DNA from: Campanula takesimana
Lineage: Eukaryota; Streptophyta; Magnoliopsida; Asterales; Campanulaceae
Reading direction: 5' to 3'
NCBI GenBank assembly: GCA_026119855.1
Contig: JAOWBW010000162.1
Coordinates: 563,076 to 627,075, forward strand
DNA: 64,000 nt
Below are positions 10,407-21,400 of this stretch, one piece after another. A program made the translations under genes and the position numbers. The notes beneath the pieces were generated by a model. That model ran no database searches. It was not told where the DNA came from and saw nothing but the letters and a program-made list of their open reading frames with translations. The stretch's first letter is position 1. Each line of letters begins with the position of its first letter.

Positions 10407-11240
10407 ATGAATCCTCTAACAAAACTAATCACCATTATCAGATTTTATACTTTCATTTTTTTTCTTTCCTCTCCCTCTCTCTTTCCAACGCATCTCATTT
10501 TTATTCTTTCACAATTGTGTTTTCTCTCAAGTTGGTTGGAAGACATAATTATTTTGGCTTATTTGACATTGCTTATCACTCCATGTAAGTAACATTGTTA
10601 ATTATCTTTCATATCTCATACTTCATTTTTTTAAAATTTAAAATGTATAGTTCTATATAATTTACATTTACATTTCTTTTGTTTTTCATTTTCTTTTTTC
10701 TTAATTCACAGTTTGATACTTATTAGAAATTCAAATCTTATTTTCTTTTTTCATTGTGTTTTCTTTCGGGTGAGATTTATTTTTGTTATTTATTTTAACT
10801 TTCTTTTTTGTTTTATTTATGTTTTTTTATTTCATATTGACTTAGTTTTAGTCTTCATTTTCATTTACCACCTTCATATTTGGTTTGATTTTATTTATTA
10901 TTTTTGTCAATTTTAAATTACTTTTGTTTATTTATTTTTTTAAAATTAAAATTTGCACTTTCGGATTTCTTAGTTCATTTTTCTATGCTATGTTTTTTTA
11001 TATTTATATTCTCAGTTAAAATTGTACTTTTTTTTGTTTTGATTTCTTATTTATTTTCACTTTCTTTTTATATTCTCTTTCTATATTTATGTACTATATG
11101 GTTTTGGTTTTGACTATTTTCTCTCACATGTTGTTGTTTTTTTTTTTTTTTTTTTTTTTTAAGTAGGTTTGGGAAGATTTTTTTTAGACAAATTTGGACG
11201 AGGAATAAAACATTATCGACGACCATGGAAGCCAAGGTGT
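10407..11240. other. Pyrimidine-rich intergenic DNA
   Basis: A long T-rich stretch (10440-11165) gives Phe/Leu/Ile-rich ORFs that are composition artefacts. It ends in a run of about 26 T. The 75 bp before the hAT-like element continue beyond it at 12361, so they form one pre-insertion sequence. Confidence 0.45.
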
Positions 11241-11248
11241 CCGGCATG

Positions 11249-12360
11249 TAGGGATGACAACGGGTCGGGTTCGGATCGGATCAGGGCCGATTCGAATCTG
11301 ATCCGAAGTATGCAATGTGTGACCGAAACCGATCAGATCCGAACTGCCATGATCCGTGATCCGATCCGTGACCGATCGCTGCTCTGCTCTGCTCCGACCC
11401 GAGACCCGATCCGAATCCTCCATTTCCCAGCACAAGGGAGGCAACAGACTGAACAAAAAAAAAAAAAAACAGAGCAGCCACCTTCTGTTCCAACCAAAAA
11501 AAGAAAAAGAAAAAAGAAAAAAATGCAAGCATTCCATCCATGCTTGATTTTTGCCTAAATCATGAATTTAACTTCAAGTATATTCAACACAGAGACGGAG
11601 GGAGTAATCTTTACTAATTGAATCCCTAAATTTGAAACAAGCTAAACCCTAATTTGAGCAGTGAGTCTTAAAGTATTTTACCTTGGTAAAGAGCATGCAA
11701 TGGAGGTGAGCAGGTGATGCCGGCGAGTAGGCGACGGCGAGCAACGGCGATTTGGATGGTATCCTGGATTGATAAACGAGTGAGGTGGGTACCGTGGGAG
11801 TATAAATGGTCGGTGTATTCGCCGGCGACGAGGACGGATCGGGAAATATTGGCGCCGGTTAAGTCAGTGTAGAGGGAGACAGTCTGCCACCAATCGGAGA
11901 TGGAGGGAAAAGGGGCGGTGCGGCGATTGGTGGTGGAGATGGAGAAGAGGATGTCCTTGAGGGATTTTGGGTAAAAGTTGGACGACTTTGAGGAAGGAGA
12001 GCCTAGAGGATTTGAACGGCGTCATGGGCAACGACAACGGCGCAGGGAGAGAAAGACGTGAACTGCGACTGGGAGAGAGAGAGAGAGAGAGAGAGAGGAG
12101 TCGGCGTTGATAGTTGAGACCGTGAACCAAAATTAAGCTCCTAACCCTAGATTTTTTCTTATATACTTAGGGTGATATGTATATATCGAAAACATGAGGG
12201 GGCAGCAGTAAAATTTATAAGTTTAAGTATGTTCGGGGCGGATCAAGGGGTGCTACCGAAACCGATCTGAACCCGATCGGGTTTTAAAAATTGCAAACCA
12301 AACCCGAAATTTTCGGAACGCCTTCGGTACGGATCGGGTTCGGTCAAATTGCCATCCCTA
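11249..12360. mobile_element. hAT-like non-autonomous element with captured gene fragment
   Basis: The termini are inverted: TAGGGATGACAAC at the left and the complement of TAGGGATGGCAA at the right. Both are followed inwards by GGTCGGGTTCGGAT-like sequence. The 8-bp direct repeat CCGGCATG flanks it exactly (11241-11248 and 12361-12368), the TSD length of hAT transposons. There is no transposase. The interior is strikingly GC-rich at 11690-12060 and carries part of an EXORDIUM-like gene on the minus strand, so this is a Pack-type gene-capturing element. Confidence 0.8.
11700..12000 (-). pseudogene. Captured EXORDIUM-like (EXL, phosphate-induced protein 1 family) gene fragment
   Basis: The minus strand encodes roughly 85 residues matching the N-terminal half of EXORDIUM-like extracellular proteins: a DILFSIS region, then P-S-I-S-D-W-W, the signature TVSLYTDLTGANISRSVLVA, GEYTDHLYSHGTHLTRLSIQ, and an IQIAVA helix. 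In the family these residues sit in the conserved secreted domain (PF04674) linked to cell expansion. No start codon, signal peptide or C-terminal half is present, and frames differ on either side, so it cannot make a normal EXL protein. The parental gene is not in the window. Confidence 0.75.
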
Positions 12361-12368
12361 CCGGCATG

Positions 12369-13323
12369 TTAATGGAGGACCCCACTATGACTACATGTAG
12401 TGGGTATAAAACACACTCAAATTTACTTTCATTGAAGTATTTTTGGTGATTGTCAAATTGAGAAAACAGGCTTCTTGGTGAGTTTTCTTTGATTTTTTTC
12501 TCTTAAATATACTTTTATATAATACTTGTTTTGTTATTATGTTAGTATTAATTAGTCATCGCTATTGTCACAAATATGGTATTTCATTTTTTCTTTTTCC
12601 TTGATTGCATTATAATTTTCTATATGGTGTTATTATTTTCAAAGTTATATATGTTGATAATGATCAAGAAAAGAAATGTTTGGATATGAGAAGATTGAAT
12701 TTTATGGATAAAACACTTACAGTTCAATGAGCAAGGACTTCTTTTAATTTGTGAGAGGTGGGAGGTAAATTTATCATTTCTTAACTCTTACAATTTGCTA
12801 TTCTACATAGGAATTTCAAGAAATCTAATATAAACTTAATACAGTTGAAAATATTATTTCATAAAAATGTGTTATTAGATTATATGAACTCCACATCTAT
12901 TTTCTACTAGATCTTCTTCTTTATTTTTATTTTAACTTTTGATTTTTTTATTAAATTGATTATTTTTTAGTGATCCAATTTTCCTGATGGCAATACTTAA
13001 TTTAATTCATTTATCTTTAAATACTTAAAGGGTTAATTATTCAATTTGTTTTAATTAATTAATAAAACTTTGACTATAAATATCATATTAATTGTACAAA
13101 TTAAATTTTTATAGGCACACATGCACTTTCTATCCCTCTATATAAACTTTTATAAAAAGCCCTCCATATATTTATAAAAATATTATTTGGTCCATTGAAA
13201 ATAATTACTTTATATTATATATCCCTCGGATAATATTTTACAAAAAATACTTTTCATATTTATAATTAACAAATGATGCGTCGGTACTCTAGACCCCGTC
13301 CGATGCACGGGATTGTATGCTAG
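12369..13323 (+). mobile_element. Helitron-like 3' end (5' boundary unknown)
   Basis: At 13294-13323 the sequence contains CCCGTCCGATGCACGGG, which can fold into a 5-bp stem, followed nine bases later by CTAG and then T. A short hairpin before CTRR-T is the standard Helitron 3' terminus, and the CCCGT...ACGGG version is common in plants. I could not find the matching 5' TC end, so the left limit given is only the end of the hAT insertion. The rest of the interval is AT-rich and non-coding. Confidence 0.45.
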
Positions 13324-14626
13324 TTGATTATTAACAAAACGTAAACAAACAATCCAAACTCACTATGAAACTATTTAAAAAAACTGTGAATATTCATTAG
13401 TTGTCCATCCATCACAAAAAACAAAGTATGGTAAACAATTGAATTGATATTCTACTATGGTTCATGAATTTACTAATTGACAATTTTTTGAATCTTCTTT
13501 TGTGGTGGATGAACAACTGAAGACTATTCACATATTTTTTCTTCAAGGTAGTTTCATGGTGATTTTGGGTTGTTTGTTTTAACTTTTGTTAAAAATCAAT
13601 TTAAACAAAGTCATTTAAGATACATATAACAAATATATAAAAAAATTAAACATAATCATTATATATATATTTATATATATACACACACATGATGAAAAAC
13701 ACATACTTAGCTTTACCCAATCAATCCTTTTGCTATTTTACTGTGATGACTATTTTACCCATATTAAATGTTATTCGAGTTGTACCCAACATAATTTAAC
13801 GCTAATAACTAACGAAATTTGACAGAGGGAGTAACTGCATTTACTTGAGTAGTAAAGGGATGTATTTTTTCAAAATTTGGGTACAAGGACTAATCCCATA
13901 AAACATGCATAGTAGAGGAACTATTTGAGTAGTTTGTCGTTTCATTTTCGTTTCCCAAAATAAATGCCGTTTTACTGAAAATAAGGTATGAAATTTGGTG
14001 ATCTTCCTATTCTGCCCATTTTAATAGGAACAAGTACTGCAATGTCATATGAAGTGTCACTCTACCGATATGATAGATTGGGGCAATCAAGGAAACATAA
14101 CTAAAAGCTTAAAAACATTGACTTTATAAACTATGACATTTATTCCGAGAAAAAGAGAGTACATACTTATTTATTTTTTTAAATACTTAAGCCATGATAA
14201 GTTCATAAACATAAATGAGAGCATAATTGATAAATAACGGTAAAGATTTTTAGTATTAACTCTTTCAACTACAAGTATTTTGGGATAAATTTTAACTTTT
14301 TCAACTACAAACATTCTGGGACAAAGGGACTACCTCTTTTGTTGTCTCAGAATAAATATTTGAAATTGCTCTAGAACACACTATCTCTTTTGTTGTATAA
14401 GAGCAACTTAGAACCTTCATTTTAACACGAATGAAGTATTAAAATTAGTATTACAAGCTGTTCTTAGATTAGTATTTGAAAATTTAATCGTCTATTCAAT
14501 AAGTTTAATGATAGTGCTCTTTTTGTTTCGAAATAATTGTCTACTTTTTCTTTTGTTGATAAAAAATATTTTGAGTAATAATTTTAAATCAATTTAATTA
14601 TTATAATAAACATCTAAAAGTTATTA
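13324..14626. other. Intergenic DNA upstream of TWD40-1, no gene seen
   Basis: AT-rich sequence with a TA/CA microsatellite at about 13658-13690. No ORF with a recognisable signature. A direct pair of similar phrases (AACTACAAGTATTTTGGGAT and AACTACAAACATTCTGGGAC) at about 14267 and 14310 suggests MITE debris. Confidence 0.4.
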
Positions 14627-14882
14627 TACTCACTCTGTCCCAGAATGATAGTCCCCCTATTTTTATGGGTTTTACGAAGGAACTTTGAGTAATAATTAAG
14701 GCTACTTTTAATTATTCTAATGAAATTTTTGAAATTGTTCTTAATACACCATTATAAATACTATTAATATCAAATTTTAAATTCATATTAACATAATTAT
14801 AAGTACCATTTATAACTGCTCAAAGTTCCCTCGTAGTAACAACGAAAAAAGGTGAACTATTTCTCGGGGGCGGAGGGAGTAT
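14627..14882. mobile_element. Stowaway-like MITE upstream of TWD40-1
   Basis: The left end TACTCACTCTGTCCCAGAAT and the right end CGGGGGCGGAGGGAGTA are inverted. The subterminal TACGAAGGAACTTTGAG and CAAAGTTCCCTCGTAGTAA blocks are also inverted. About 256 bp, no ORF. It belongs to the subfamily also found at 19869-20122 and 57580-57834. Confidence 0.7.
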
Positions 14883-14941
14883 TAGTTTATGACTAACTTG
14901 AAAATACAATACTACCACACCTTCGCGTTTCAAGGTTTACT

Positions 14942-14966
14942 AAATTGGGTTGGGCCAACCCAATTT
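14942..14966. promoter_or_regulatory. Palindromic TGGGCC/GGCCCA-type promoter element (putative)
   Basis: Perfect 10-bp arms AAATTGGGTT and AACCCAATTT surround GGGCC, about 460 bp before the TWD40-1 ATG. TGGGCC/GGCCCA (site II) motifs are common in promoters of housekeeping plant genes and bind TCP-type factors. A further AGGCCCAT lies at 15041. Assignment as the TWD40-1 promoter is positional inference. Confidence 0.4.
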
Positions 14967-15422
14967 GGATAACACCATCTATTTTGGGAAACAATTAGTG
15001 ACAGTCTATAATAAATGGTTTTAAAATTTTATTCGGGCTTCAGGCCCATATCCACATCGAAACTACTTCGCCGGCGACTACAATTTAGACTTCCGACACC
15101 GTCCGAACACTTCCATTTCATATTTTTTTTTACTTCCCGTTACAATACATTCTTTCCTCCTCCTTGTTCATTACACGAGCTCCTATCCTCCATAGCCAAT
15201 TACAGGTCAGTAATCAATTTCGATTTGCGATTCCCAATCTCCGGATCTGATTTCGAGTTGCTTTACAATGATCGACATTAATAATCTCTCTGTTGATCAG
15301 AATATCAGATGTGATTTTTTTTTTGGATAATCTGAATTGTGTAGATTGGACTGTGATCGAATACACACACGCTTGCTCGAATTTCGGATGATATTCGAAA
15401 GGTGAAATTTTGAGGAGGATCA
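14967..15422 (+). other. Likely core promoter and 5' UTR of TWD40-1
   Basis: This stretch lies between the upstream MITE and the start codon. It contains pyrimidine-rich sequence (15110-15200) typical of plant leader regions. A possible 5'-UTR intron is suggested by a donor ACAG|GTCAGT at 15205-15206 and an acceptor TTGTGTAG at about 15344, but only transcript data could confirm it. No strong TATA box was identified. Confidence 0.35.
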
Positions 15423-18400
15423 ATGGAGTGGTCCACATTGCAGCATTTGGATCTGCGGCACGTCGGTCGTAGCTCGAAAACTTTCCAGCCTCATGCCGCT
15501 GTGTTCCATCCCACTCAGGCACTCGTTGCCGTCGCTATTGGAACCTACATTATAGGTATGAAATTGCTACTTAATACTTGGAGATTTTAAATGTGTATTA
15601 ATTATTTAGCACATGAGACTCCTCAAAAGTTTCGGGAATATTGTTTTTCTTGTTTTTTGTCATTTGGAGTTGTCACTGATTCAGATTTCATACTAAATCC
15701 GTCCCAAAATGAATGACCATTTATTTATTTTTTGCTTTTGATCAAGAGCAAATTTGAAATATTTTTGGTCATTCATTTTGGGATGGAGGTAGTAATAATG
15801 ATTGAATCTAGGTAAGCATGATGTATGTTAGGCAACATTTCAACATGAAATATTTATAAGCTTAAAGTTTTTCAGACTTGCATTTTGGGCGATGGACTCG
15901 GGAAGTGGTATTAGGGTATGTGTTAATTATGTTGTGGTGATTGTTTATGCAGAATTTGATGCATACACTGGTAGCAAGAACTCTTCGATCAATATTGGTG
16001 CTGCTGTTGTTCGTATGTCTTATAGTCCTACGAGTAGCCATGCCGTCATTGCTATTCTTGAGGTCAGTTCTCTTCTTAACCACTTGCTTCTTTTCATGCT
16101 AGTTTATTTTCAAAAATAGCAAGCAATTGTTTTTTGTTTTCTGAGTTTTGAACCAATTCATGATTTATTGATATGATAAGATCTTTATATTTGCAGACCA
16201 AATTTTCCTTGTTTGCATCATAGTTAATTTTCACGTATTTGATGAGCTCACAAGCTTTCTTTTGCAATATTAACAAAGCTCTGGTTTTCTTTAAGTACTG
16301 ACTTTATGAATGTAGATTAGTTCCTTCTCTGCATTCAACGTGAAGTTGTTTTAACAATGTATTATGCATTTTCGTGTAAAAGTACTTGTTTATCAGATCT
16401 AGTTACGTGGAATGATAATTTAGACCCATAAATTGTTTTTTCTTCAAATAAATATATTGTTTATGATTCTCATAAAGCCAGGTTTGTGGAATTAGAAGCA
16501 CATCGAGAGTGTTATACAATCAAAGTATACCTGTTAAGTTGAAAAAAAGTTTTATAGACAGCTATTACGTGCCTGCTAATTTATGGAACCACATATTTGG
16601 CAACTAAGAACTAAAATTACCAAGATGAGTTTAGCTGAAATGTAATTGTTAAGATGGATATGTGGTAAAACTAGGAAATATAGAATACATAGTGAACAAA
16701 TTCCTGATGCGAACTAATTGAAGAACATTGCTTAAGATGGGTCTGGACACATGCATTGTTGATCGTATACTCATTAGGAAACGTGAGTACCAATATCAAT
16801 CAAACTAGAAGTAGGGGATATTGACCGAAATCAACATGGACACTATATAGAGGAAAGATATGAATGACTGTGGTGTGGTGTGTTTGATAAAATTGGTGAA
16901 TGGAATTGAATGTTGGAAAATGAATCATCTAAGCATTTTCAAGTGATTAGGATGTTGGGGTTGCGGAGTCAAAACCGTGAAGAACGGAGTCGAAGCTGCG
17001 GAACGGAGAGAAGGAACGAATGCACAAAAGGTTCTGATCAACCATCCGCGCAGCCTGTGCGTGCGCTTAGGTGTTAGCAAGGCTTAATGGGCCTTAGCCC
17101 AATTGTTTGTTCCTGGCGTGCTTGCGCAACGATAAAGGAATTTGTTTTCCTTATTCAATATGGAGTTTTACTCTCCCATCATATCGCAGACAATTATTTT
17201 AGGTTTAGGTTTTGGACTTTGAAACCCTATATAAATCAAGTGATAGCCATAAACACATTGTAAACTTAATGAGAAATTGTCGAAGTAATTTTCATCATGG
17301 GTCATCTGGAAACAGCCTCTCTGTGCTTTAATACAGGGGCAAGGCTGCGTACATCCGACCCCCCTTACCCCACCATAGGTGGGAGCCTTTGCGGCACTGG
17401 GGTAAAGTTGTTGTTGTTGTAGCACCCCCGGACGTAGTCATTGTTGTGACGAACCGGGTAAACAATTCTTGTGTGTTCTACTTGATTTACTTTTCTTTCT
17501 TGTTTTTTTGTTAATCTCTCCATTGCTTTGGGCCATTACTCTGATAATTTCCCAACATAGGACCAAGCTAAGTTGTGTTTAATTTTAATACCAATTACCT
17601 TGTTGGAATATATCAAACAGTCACAAACAACTTTACTTCAGTTCAGCAAATTTTACTCGATTACCAAGTTTTGGTTGGGTTATATCAAACTGTAGTCAAA
17701 CAACTTTGTTTCAGCTCAGAAAATTTTACACGATGACCAAATTTTCGTTAGGTTATACTGAACTGTAGTAATTTTGTGCTAATATTGAAGTATCAAATGA
17801 ATGATAGGGTGGTGATTGTTGCTTGGACTTGAGGTTCATATTGTCAACACCTGTGTTTGATGCATACTACTGTTGAATGTTTATTTAGTTTTGAACAGCT
17901 TGGTCATTGGTTGATGTTCTGCTAATTGGAAGTTTTAAATGTGACCAATTGCCATTTTTTTTAAGTCAATAGATGTTCAGCTGTTTTTCTTTGGTGACTC
18001 CAGGATCAAGTATCGAATTTGTATTACCCAGTGGTGTCATCATATTGTCTCTAGATATAAATGTACTTAGACTGCCAATTCCATTCAACATATACTCCCT
18101 CCGTCCCAGCACAAGTGACACTTATTTCCTTTTCGGTCTGGCCCAGCACAAGTGACACTACCTAAAATGGAAATGTTTTAATATATTTATATTCAATCAA
18201 CCCCACTATTTAACCCCACTCATTCTCTCTCTTCATTTTTCACCACTCATTTTATTCAACCAACACTACTATTTACCCCACTCATTCTCTCTTTTCATTT
18301 TCTACCACACACCTACTATCTTTTCTTAATCTCCGTGTCCCAAAAGTTGGTGCCACTTCTGCTGGGACGGAGGGAGTATATATGTGTGTGTGTGTGTGTC

Positions 18401-21400
18401 TAGGGTCATACTCCAATGAGAACCCATATAATATAGGAACCATAGGAACTAATTAGAACCATCAGATTAAAAATAAACGAATGGCTCAGATTAGCCAGTT
18501 GGTACAAAGGACCGGTGGCATAGCTTGTAATTTATAAAATATACAAGGGCAAAACAGTCTAGGCTACCAAACACCCATAAATCGTCATTGTTCATCCCCG
18601 TATAATTTCCCATGTAAAAACCCTCCAAACTTTCCATACCTGCCACGCCATCATCCAAATTTCCCTCAAATTTCAATATTAAATATCTCAAAATCTATAA
18701 GTCCGTTTTTTTACGAGAACATTGCTTTTTTTGTCTTGATGAGACGAATCTAACAACACCCGTGAAGATAGGGTTTTGAAGAAAAATGTTGAACAACAAT
18801 GAAATTTTCAGAATACACATGGATTCAGTAGCCACTTAGCTACTGAATCCATGTGTATTTTTTGAGCATTGCACTTGGATTCAGTGATTATTTAGCTACT
18901 GAATCCATGTGTATTTTGAACATTGCGCATGGATTCAGTACCTAATTAGCTACTGAAAATCCATGTGTATTTTTGATCATTGCACTTGGATTCATTAGCT
19001 ACTGAATCCATGTGTTTTTTTATTGCACTTTGATTCAGACATTCAGTAGTTACTTAGCTACTGAATCCATGTATATTTTGAACATTGCATATGGTTTTAG
19101 TATTTGAACATTGCACATGGATTCAGTAGTTACTGAATCCATGTGTATTTTGAACATTGCGCATGGATTCAGTAGCTATACTGAATCCATGTGTATTTTG
19201 AATATTGCGCATGGATTCAGTAGCTAATTTGCTACTGAATCGAAGTGAAATTCTCAAAACACACTTGGATACAGTAGCTACATAGCTAGCGAATCCAAGT
19301 ACAATTCTCACAATACACTTGTATACGAGAGCTAAATAGCTCTTGTATTCAAGTGAAATAACAGAATTGCACTTGGATTCAGTAGGTGAATCCAAGTGAA
19401 ATTCGCAAAATATACTTGGATACAGTAGCAACATAGCTACTGAATCCAAGTGCAATATTCAAAATACATTTAAATTCAGTAGCTACATAACTGAATCGAA
19501 GTGTATTTTAAAAATTTCATTGTTGTTCAACATTTTTTTTTCAAAACCGTATCTTCAGCGATGTAGTTTGATTCGCCTCGTCGAGACGAGAAAAACTGTG
19601 TTCTCGGAATCTTTTTTCGACTTATAGATATTGAGATTTTTTATTTTGAAATTTGAGGAAGATTTGGATGATGACATGGCAGGTTTTAAAAAGTGACGGT
19701 CAAATGACATTCTACCTCCCGACATTCACAAAAACTACAAAAATGCCACCGTTTTTTTTTTTTTTTTTATATAAAATGACACCTAATCTAAACCATTAAT
19801 TTATCTTAATCCAACCGTTGTGGTTGGTTCTCATTTTGAATAGATTCTCATTTGAGCACCTTCTTATAGGCTACATCTGTCCCAAAATGATCTTCATACT
19901 TTTTTCCGCTGTTACTGCGAAGGAATTGTGAGCAATAATTTTAGATTGATTTAGTTATACTAATAAAAATCTAAAACTTGTTATTGATACACCATCAACA
20001 ATACTATCAAAAACAAGTTTTAGATTTCATCAGGACAACGAAATCAACCTAAAATTATTGCTCAAAGTTCCTTAGCAATAATAACAGCGAAAAAGTAGGA
20101 GGATCATTTTGGGACGGTGTATATATATATAGTCATCAGAGGATGAATATGAATATATTAGGTGCATAAAGTTGCGGCGATTCGGCATGTTAACATTGAT
20201 GCACTGTTAGTCTGACCGATTTTTTTTCATGGGGGCTGAGCATGGCTCTCTTTGCTTACTTATTTCTCAGTTATTGAATTTACATATCTTATTCTTATTT
20301 TTCGTCCACAACATGTGGCCATTAATTTACTTTCATTTTATTTCTGGCTAATTATGATAGTATGTTCTAGGGTGTTGATCTAATAAGTGCATTTTCAATC
20401 TTCTCTTTTTTGAACCAGTTATCTCTAAAACAGCTGGGGATAATGTCTTCCTTGAGAATTTATCTTTTTATATTCCTATTTTGCAGGATTGCACGATTAG
20501 ATCATGTGATTTTGACTCTGAACAGACTTGTGTTTTGCATTCTCCTGAAAAGAGGATGGAGCATATCTCTATTGACACAGAAGTCCATCTTGCTTTAACT
20601 TCTCTCCAACCAGTGGTTTTTTTTGGATTCCATCGCAGGATGAGTGTAACAGGTTCCTTTTAATTTTTTTATCATTACTTATATTTGCTTCATTTGTATA
20701 CTATGAATTTCTTTTTGTGACTCTCGTAAACATTATGATGGAAACAAAATGGAAAATAGAAACCTTCTCAATCTACTTCCATGTTCCCAGTAATCATCAA
20801 CTATTCTATTTTCGGATGTGCCGATTAAAGAGTCCATTTTAATTTGATAGTTATTGCCTACGGTTGCCATTATCATTCAAGTTTGGCCTCCACACATGAT
20901 AATAATAGCATCTTGGGTTCTCTGTCATTTTTGTCATGTGATCAACTGCAAGGATATTAATGTTTTTCCTAGTTTCTCTTTTTAAGAGGACAGGAGAGAG
21001 TATTTATTCATTCATTCATCCAGTCATTCATTCTATGATATATATTCTTGAAACCAGCATTCTCTAAGTGGGCATAAGCGTTCTAATAGCCATACTCAAA
21101 AGGCATTCTGCTCCTGCTTAAGCTAAATCTTCTAATCGAAAATTAGGCCCCGATCAATTCGATCGGGCACTCGCCATCTGTTGCAAACACATTTAGAATC
21201 TACATATGGTTGTATTTTTCTTCAAGGTGTACATAGAGGTGCTTCTTTCAATTGTTTCCAATTTGCATGTTCCGCTTTCATTTGAATTATTTGGATGAAT
21301 TTGAACCAGTTGATGATAGTAGAAGTTAGTAGGTTTGAAGTAGATCTGACGTAACTCCATATCTTATGCTGTCTGTGCATAACTGCATTTTATTCTTCTT

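Noticed and set aside
10440..11165. Series of Phe/Leu/Ile-rich ORFs
   Set aside because: They come from a T-rich low-complexity stretch and show no domain or conserved motif.
18810..19500. CRISPR-like array of repeated units
   Set aside because: The units are palindromic and diverged with no unique spacers, and the context is a plant intron.
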